A DNA stretch of 37,509 bases. It comes from Caulobacteraceae bacterium (GTDB lineage: Bacteria; Pseudomonadota; Alphaproteobacteria; Caulobacterales; Caulobacteraceae). Positions 33,365 through 37,509 of the stretch are shown here, in pieces. The DNA is taken from the NCBI GenBank assembly GCA_947378235.1, contig CANCJE010000011.1:1-37509 (forward strand). Direction: 5' to 3'. Made by a program: the position numbers and the translations under genes. The stretch's first letter is position 1; each line of letters opens with the position of its first letter. The notes under the pieces are model-generated. The model had not been told where the DNA came from. It saw only the letters and a list, made by a program, of their open reading frames with translations, and searched no databases.

Positions 33365-34420
33365 ATGTCCGCTGATGTTGATAGCCTATTGCGTGGGATG
33401 CAGGCCTACCAGCTGGGTCAGGCCACGCTCGCCGCGATGGAACGCGATCAGGTTTGGCCAACCCCGCTCAATTACGAAATTTGGATGCATGCTGTCGCCA
33501 ATCCAGATGGGGACTTAGCCATTGAAATTCAGCGCCTTCTCAAGCGCGATAAGATGATTACCGAAGAGACGAGCGATCGACTCGCCGTTGAGTTCCTTCC
33601 GAAAAGGCGCTTCGACGATGAGGTACGTGAGGCTGGAGACCAACTCAATCGTGAACTGGTCTCTGTCACCACGGCGATCAAAAAGGCCCAGCAAACTAGC
33701 AAAGACTATCACTCGACCCTCGACAGCGCTGATCGCTCGCTCGCGCTCGATGTTGAAGTCACCACAGTTCGCAATGTGGTCAAGGACCTGAGCACAGCCA
33801 CTGAGGCCGTACGAACTGAAAATCGCACCCTCGAAGTTATGCTCGAAAAGTCGACCGCTGAGGTTAGAAGGCTTCAGGTCCATCTGGAACAGGTCCGGCG
33901 TGAGGCGAGCACTGACGCCCTGACCGCCCTTGCCAACCGCAAGGCCTTTGATGACGAGATCATTCTACTTTGTGAAAAGGCAGATGCCTCAGGACGACCC
34001 TTGAGTTTTGCCGTGATAGACATCGATTTCTTCAAGAAATTCAATGATACTTGGGGGCATCAAACAGGCGATCAAGTGATCCGTTTTGTCGCCAGCGTTA
34101 TCGGCCGGGTCGCCGGTGCACCGCGTTTTGCCGCCCGATATGGCGGCGAAGAGTTCTGCATCATTTTCCCCAATGAGAACGCCAATCTGGTCGAAAGGGT
34201 CGTCGAGGAAATACGCGACGAAATCTCCACCCGAATGCTCAAACGCCGTTCGACCAACGAAGATTTGGGGATGATCACGGTTTCGGTCGGCCTCGCCCAA
34301 AGAACACCGAACGAGCCCGTCCACACCCTCATCGACCGTGCTGACGCCGCCCTCTATGTGTCCAAGCGCAATGGCCGAAACCGCGTGACCAATGTTGGGG
34401 CCTCTGCCCTAGCCGAATAG
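33365..34420 (+). CDS. Diguanylate cyclase with N-terminal helical region
   Basis: Makes cyclic di-GMP from two GTP. It is 351 aa from ATG 33365 (MSADVDSLLRG). Residues 1-90 form a region without recognised domain (PTPLNYEIWMHAVANPDGDL). A coiled coil of about 90-180 follows, then the GGDEF domain: DALTALANRKAFDDE, FAVIDIDFFKKFNDTWGHQTGD, and active-site GGEEF at 260-264. The residues where the inhibitory RxxD site would lie (251-254) read GAPR, so product feedback at that site is absent. No membrane segment is seen; it should be cytosolic and dimerise through the coiled coil. Confidence 0.92.
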   Translation: MSADVDSLLRGMQAYQLGQATLAAMERDQVWPTPLNYEIWMHAVANPDGDLAIEIQRLLKRDKMITEETSDRLAVEFLPKRRFDDEVREAGDQLNRELVSVTTAIKKAQQTSKDYHSTLDSADRSLALDVEVTTVRNVVKDLSTATEAVRTENRTLEVMLEKSTAEVRRLQVHLEQVRREASTDALTALANRKAFDDEIILLCEKADASGRPLSFAVIDIDFFKKFNDTWGHQTGDQVIRFVASVIGRVAGAPRFAARYGGEEFCIIFPNENANLVERVVEEIRDEISTRMLKRRSTNEDLGMITVSVGLAQRTPNEPVHTLIDRADAALYVSKRNGRNRVTNVGASALAE

Positions 34421-34510
34421 TCGGCCCCTCCGCTCAAAAATCGCTGGCATTCCGTTGCGTTAGTCCGACTTAGCTTGGGTTAAAGCCCAAGAGGCGCGTG
34501 GGAGGATCAG

Positions 34511-35314
34511 ATGGACTATTCTAAAATCAAGTTGGACGTCATCGACAATGTCGCAGTGATCACCATGAATGACCCAAGCGCGATGAATGCGGCCGGTCTG
34601 GAAATGGTCACAGAACTTTTGGACGCGTTAAACCGCGTCGCTTTGGGGGCGGTCAACGCCCGCGCTGTGATCCTGACCGGTGAAGGTCGCGGGTTCTGCT
34701 CAGGGGCCAACCTATCGGGCGGCGGCGCCTCTGCCCGCGAAGTTGAGGCGGACGGCAAGCCTGATGCAGGCCGCGCCCTAGAAACTCACTATAATCCGCT
34801 GGTTAGCATGATGCGTGACTTCCCCATGCCCATCGTCACCGCTGTCAATGGTGCAGCCGCTGGCGTTGGCTGCTCGCTGGCCCTGCTTGGCGACATCGTT
34901 GTTGCGGGCCAGAGCGGCTATTTCTTGCAAGCCTTCCGCCGGATCGGTCTTGTGCCAGACGGCGGCTCGACCTACTTGCTGCCGCGCATCATCGGTAAGG
35001 CGCGGGCCATGGAAATGGCGCTTCTGGGCGACAAGATCCCAGCCGCAACGGCTCTGGAGTGGGGCCTGATCAATCGCTGCGTCGCCGATGCCGACCTGAT
35101 GGACACGGCCATGGGGATTGCCAAGGAACTGGCCAATGGACCGATGGCTCTGGGCCTGATCCGCAAGATCATGTGGGAAAGCCTTGATGCCGACTGGACC
35201 GGCCAACTCAACACCGAACGCCAAACCCAGCGCAAGGCGGGCAAGTCTCACGACTTCGTCGAGGGCGTCAGCGCCTTCCTGCAAAAGCGTATCGCTCAGT
35301 TCAAGGGCCAATAG
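34511..35314 (+). CDS. Enoyl-CoA hydratase/isomerase family protein, PaaG-like
   Basis: Crotonase-fold enzyme acting on an acyl-CoA. It is 267 aa with GGAGG 7 nt before ATG 34511. Oxyanion-hole segments are GFCSGANLSG (near 61-70) and NGAAAGVGCSLAL (near 113-125). The first hydratase glutamate, in GGxCELA of true hydratases, is Ser122 here. An acidic residue, Asp150 in GLVPDGGSTYLLPR, sits where PaaG-type isomerases have theirs. Double-bond isomerase or ring-opening activity is therefore more likely than simple hydration. No paa or fatty-acid genes are adjacent. Confidence 0.88.
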   Translation: MDYSKIKLDVIDNVAVITMNDPSAMNAAGLEMVTELLDALNRVALGAVNARAVILTGEGRGFCSGANLSGGGASAREVEADGKPDAGRALETHYNPLVSMMRDFPMPIVTAVNGAAAGVGCSLALLGDIVVAGQSGYFLQAFRRIGLVPDGGSTYLLPRIIGKARAMEMALLGDKIPAATALEWGLINRCVADADLMDTAMGIAKELANGPMALGLIRKIMWESLDADWTGQLNTERQTQRKAGKSHDFVEGVSAFLQKRIAQFKGQ

Positions 35315-35328
35315 GACCTAACCGAGAC

Positions 35329-35356
35329 CGGAACCTGTTTAGACCAACAGGTTCCG
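35329..35356. terminator. Stem-loop between convergent genes
   Basis: CGGAACCTGTT (35329-35339) and AACAGGTTCCG (35346-35356) form a perfect 11-bp stem with a 6-nt loop, between the ends of the PaaG-like gene and the DUF6165 gene. No T run follows on either side, so it is a factor-dependent or stabilising stem rather than a classic intrinsic terminator. Confidence 0.55.
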
Positions 35357-35363
35357 GAGCGGC

Positions 35364-35756
35364 CTAGGCCTGATAGGGTTGGTAGCTTTTTTCTTCAACA
35401 ATATCAGAGCCAGTGAGATCATTGATCCGTCGTTTGATCGCGGCGCGCCGGTCATTTTCGATATAGACCGAACGGGCCAGAGCAATGAAGGCCGGACCAA
35501 AGTCCTGCCGCCGCTCGCAATCACGCTTGCCGTCTTCAATATCCCAGAGTGCGGCATTGACCGCAAACAGCTCTGCGGTCAGGGGATCGAGACCCTCAAC
35601 ACCCCCTATCGTCTGTACACAGACCTTTTCCAGCAGGGCCAATTCTTTTCGGACATTGGCCTCTTTACTCGGGTCACCAATCCGTGCGGCCTTGACGCGA
35701 AGAATGGTGATCTTATCAATCAATTCGCCCGCTGAGACAGGGATCAAAAGGCTCAT
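35364..35756 (-). CDS. DUF6165 family protein
   Basis: Function unknown. It is 130 aa, helical, with no signal or membrane segment. Recognisable family stretches are VSAGELIDKITILRVKAARI at the N-terminus, FAVNAALWDIEDGKRDCE in the middle and FIALARSVYIENDRRAAIKR then INDLTGSDIVEEKSY at the end. Its start overlaps the stop of the upstream GT9 glycosyltransferase by 4 nt, so the two are translationally coupled. An accessory role in surface-glycan synthesis is inferred from this context. Confidence 0.8.
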   Translation of the reverse strand: MSLLIPVSAGELIDKITILRVKAARIGDPSKEANVRKELALLEKVCVQTIGGVEGLDPLTAELFAVNAALWDIEDGKRDCERRQDFGPAFIALARSVYIENDRRAAIKRRINDLTGSDIVEEKSYQPYQA

Positions 35757-36748
35757 AGGGTGTCTCCCGACAAGAGCGCATCAAGCGCCGTCTGCACGAC
35801 CTCTAAAGCTAGGGCCGCCATGTCCTGACCATAGTCCTCAGCAATCAAGACCGACAGGCGATGGGCAGAGGGGCGGAACTTTACCGCCTTGCGACGATCT
35901 TTCTGCAGGCTCAGCAAGGGTGCCCCGCCCGCCGCCATCATATGGCCAGGACCCGCATCATTGGCGACGGCTGCTGCGAGACGACCAGCCAGAGCAATGA
36001 CCAGCAAGGGGCCCTTAATGTCGGCAAAGTCATCCCGGCGATCTACCTCGGGAAACAGGGCCTGAGGCACCGCTGCCTGCGCCAAGGCGCGGTCCGCCTG
36101 CTCGTCAGGACCGAAGAAAAAGACCGGCATCCGGCCCAGATCCAACTGCGTGCGCGCTAAGGCTAGATAGTTGTGCAAGGGCCAGCGCTTATCTTGGCCA
36201 CCGGCTCCGGGCGCAAGGCCGATATAGCATGGCCCATCGGGAAGGAGTGCAAGCGCCGACTGCCCTGCCCTTGCGCCCGCAAGATTGATGGGCTGAAGCG
36301 GCGTCGGCTGTCCCGTCGCTAAGCTCAGAAGCTGGGTCAGACGGTCAATCACCGCATCGGGCTGCGCGGTTCCAGCGGGCGGCTTAGCATCACTGAGACG
36401 AAAATCTGCAGCGCCAGAGATGAACCGACCTGTAGCCCGTTTAGCGACCCAACTACGGCGCGGATTGTCTTGCGTATCAATGACCAGATCAAACCGGCGT
36501 CCGCCGAAGGGCTTGGGATGGACCAGATCGAACAGGCCAGCCCCCAGAACCCCCTCGGTCAGCACCTCATCAATCAGGCCCTCGACCACACCCCGCAGAG
36601 GTCCTGAATAGACCGTCTCCCCCTTGGCCGCACACCAGACGATGTGGGCCTGCGGAAAGGCCCGGCGAAGGGCGGCGATAAAGGGCAGCTTGATCAGGCC
36701 ATCGCCGATCACTTCTCCCATCGAATAGATCATCACCGTGAAGGTCAT
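35753..36748 (-). CDS. Glycosyltransferase family 9 (heptosyltransferase-like)
   Basis: Predicted to transfer a sugar, perhaps heptose, to lipopolysaccharide core or a related glycan. It is 331 aa with two Rossmann-like halves. The N-terminal half has GDGLIKLPFIAALRRAFP near 17-34. The C-terminal half has GLAPGAGGQDKRWPLHNY (nucleotide-sugar binding) and VANDAGPGHMMAAGGAPLLSL. The first of these is the (P)GAGxxxKRWP variant of the GT9 signature. It is followed by DUF6165 with a 4-nt overlap. The acceptor and donor cannot be told. Confidence 0.87.
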   Translation of the reverse strand: MTFTVMIYSMGEVIGDGLIKLPFIAALRRAFPQAHIVWCAAKGETVYSGPLRGVVEGLIDEVLTEGVLGAGLFDLVHPKPFGGRRFDLVIDTQDNPRRSWVAKRATGRFISGAADFRLSDAKPPAGTAQPDAVIDRLTQLLSLATGQPTPLQPINLAGARAGQSALALLPDGPCYIGLAPGAGGQDKRWPLHNYLALARTQLDLGRMPVFFFGPDEQADRALAQAAVPQALFPEVDRRDDFADIKGPLLVIALAGRLAAAVANDAGPGHMMAAGGAPLLSLQKDRRKAVKFRPSAHRLSVLIAEDYGQDMAALALEVVQTALDALLSGDTL

Positions 36749-36781
36749 GACCGCCGCAGTACGCTAATCCGCGCGGACCGG

Positions 36782-37210
36782 TCAATCATCGTCCCACGGA
36801 CCGTCGATCAGAAGTTCCGGCTCTTTGCGGGCCTTGGCCTTGGATTTCGCGCCGGACTTACCGACGGCCTTGCCCTTTAAGCGTGCCTTGATCGCCGTCT
36901 CCACGGCCAGCCGCGCCCATCGGCAAGCAGCCGCACGGTCATCGCCGGCCTCTTCCGGCAAACGCCAATAGTGCAATATGCCGGTGCGGCCATCCTTCAT
37001 CTCGAAGGTAAAGGGGCTAGAGCCCGCCGCCTCGAACTGGGCCTCAGTCTGCTTGTCCGCCTTCAAATAGAGGCTATCGCCAAAGATCAGAGCGAACATC
37101 AGGTCGCTTTGATAGAGCCCCACCCCGCCAAACATGCGCTTCACCTGAACCGGACCAAGATCCGACAGCAGGTCGGTCACATGATCAAGAAAGCCAGGAT
37201 CAACGGCCAT
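36782..37210 (-). CDS. TfoX/Sxy N-terminal domain protein
   Basis: It is 142 aa. Residues 5-95 match the TfoX N-terminal domain: KRMFGGVGLYQSDLMFALIFGDSLYLKAD, then FTFEMKDGRTGILHYWRLPEEA. The C-terminal TfoX domain is absent. A Lys/Ala-rich tail (about 108-130: ARLKGKAVGKSGAKSKAKAR) and an acidic end follow. Enterobacterial TfoX/Sxy controls competence, but single-domain versions like this are widespread and uncharacterised, so no competence role is claimed. It starts 12 nt after the upstream Fe-S carrier gene. Confidence 0.82.
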   Translation of the reverse strand: MAVDPGFLDHVTDLLSDLGPVQVKRMFGGVGLYQSDLMFALIFGDSLYLKADKQTEAQFEAAGSSPFTFEMKDGRTGILHYWRLPEEAGDDRAAACRWARLAVETAIKARLKGKAVGKSGAKSKAKARKEPELLIDGPWDDD

Positions 37211-37222
37211 CAGGTTTGGGTC

Positions 37223-37509
37223 CTAATCAGCGTCGGGTAGGGCAGGAATGATAGTCACGCTCTCACCGCAGCCACAGGCATCCGTCTCATTGGGGTTGCG
37301 GAACACGAATTTGGACGACAGGCGCGTGGTCTCATAGTCGATCTCTGAGCCGATCAGGAACAGGACGGCCTTGGGATCAATCAGGATCCGAACCCCCTTA
37401 TCCTCTACCACCTCGTCCAGCGCAGCCGCAGCTTCGGCATATTCGAGGATATATTCTTGACCGGCACAGCCCCCGTTCTTCACGCCGACGCGCAGGCCCG
37501 CATAGGGCT
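37223..37509 (-). CDS. A-type Fe-S cluster carrier (IscA/SufA/HesB family), 5' end outside the window
   Basis: Carries or assembles iron-sulfur clusters for target proteins. The visible frame is 94 residues and open through base 37509, so the true start lies beyond the edge. It enters at PYAGLRVGVKNGGCAGQEY, a mid-family sequence. All three cluster cysteines are present: one in NGGCAG and two in ACGCGES near the C-terminus, after SKFVFRNPNETD. An internal GTG at 37483 would drop conserved residues and is not the start. SufA is the likely subtype from the C-terminal sequence, but the neighbouring suf genes are not visible. Confidence 0.9.
   Translation of the reverse strand, partial: PYAGLRVGVKNGGCAGQEYILEYAEAAAALDEVVEDKGVRILIDPKAVLFLIGSEIDYETTRLSSKFVFRNPNETDACGCGESVTIIPALPDAD

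Overview
This window reads as chromosomal DNA of an alphaproteobacterium, most likely from Caulobacterales. The pointers are a ClpP of the Caulobacter type, a TonB-dependent receptor with an EIIVTG box, a glnB-glnA pair, a coniferyl-aldehyde-dehydrogenase-type ALDH, and hairpin repeats of the kind scattered through such genomes. This placement is inference from protein character; no database search was run. Genes are densely packed on both strands, and coding DNA is GC-rich with a few AT-rich intergenic patches.

Layout: 1-3132 (minus) carries a TonB-dependent receptor cut by the window edge, preceded by a terminator-like hairpin in its leader, and a secreted amidase. A TlyA-type rRNA methyltransferase (3241-3972, plus) meets clpP; clpP lies downstream of tig, the classical protein-quality-control pair. 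A tRNA-Leu(UAG) follows at 6544-6628. A two-gene molybdenum hydroxylase of the IorAB type (6723-9428, minus) is separated by an AT-rich 420-base gap from a plus-strand type IV secretion operon (9849-17497). That operon holds virB1, B2, B3, B4, B6, B9, B10 and B11, every junction overlapping by 4 nt. It has no virB5, virB7, virB8 or virD4.

The virB operon ends stop-on-stop against a DUF1501/DUF1800 secreted-protein pair (17494-20758, minus). Above these on the same strand are nnrD (NAD(P)HX repair) and a histidine phosphatase. Divergent from them, glnB-glnA (22618-24412) forms the nitrogen-assimilation core and closes with a strong terminator. Next comes a pair of overlapping exported amidohydrolase-family genes, the second apparently without its metal site. 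parE (topoisomerase IV), a DEAD-box RNA helicase, a hairpin-repeat cluster, an aldehyde dehydrogenase, a diguanylate cyclase and a PaaG-like enoyl-CoA hydratase/isomerase follow. The right end (35364-37509, minus) has DUF6165, a GT9 glycosyltransferase, a TfoX-like protein and a truncated A-type Fe-S carrier.

Most of the window is housekeeping sequence. The parts that stand out are the compact virB operon without VirB8, the catalytic/non-catalytic amidohydrolase pair, the hairpin in the receptor leader, a 14-codon upstream reading frame before DUF1800, and repeats placed at convergent gene ends, one copy of which supplies the clpP stop codon.
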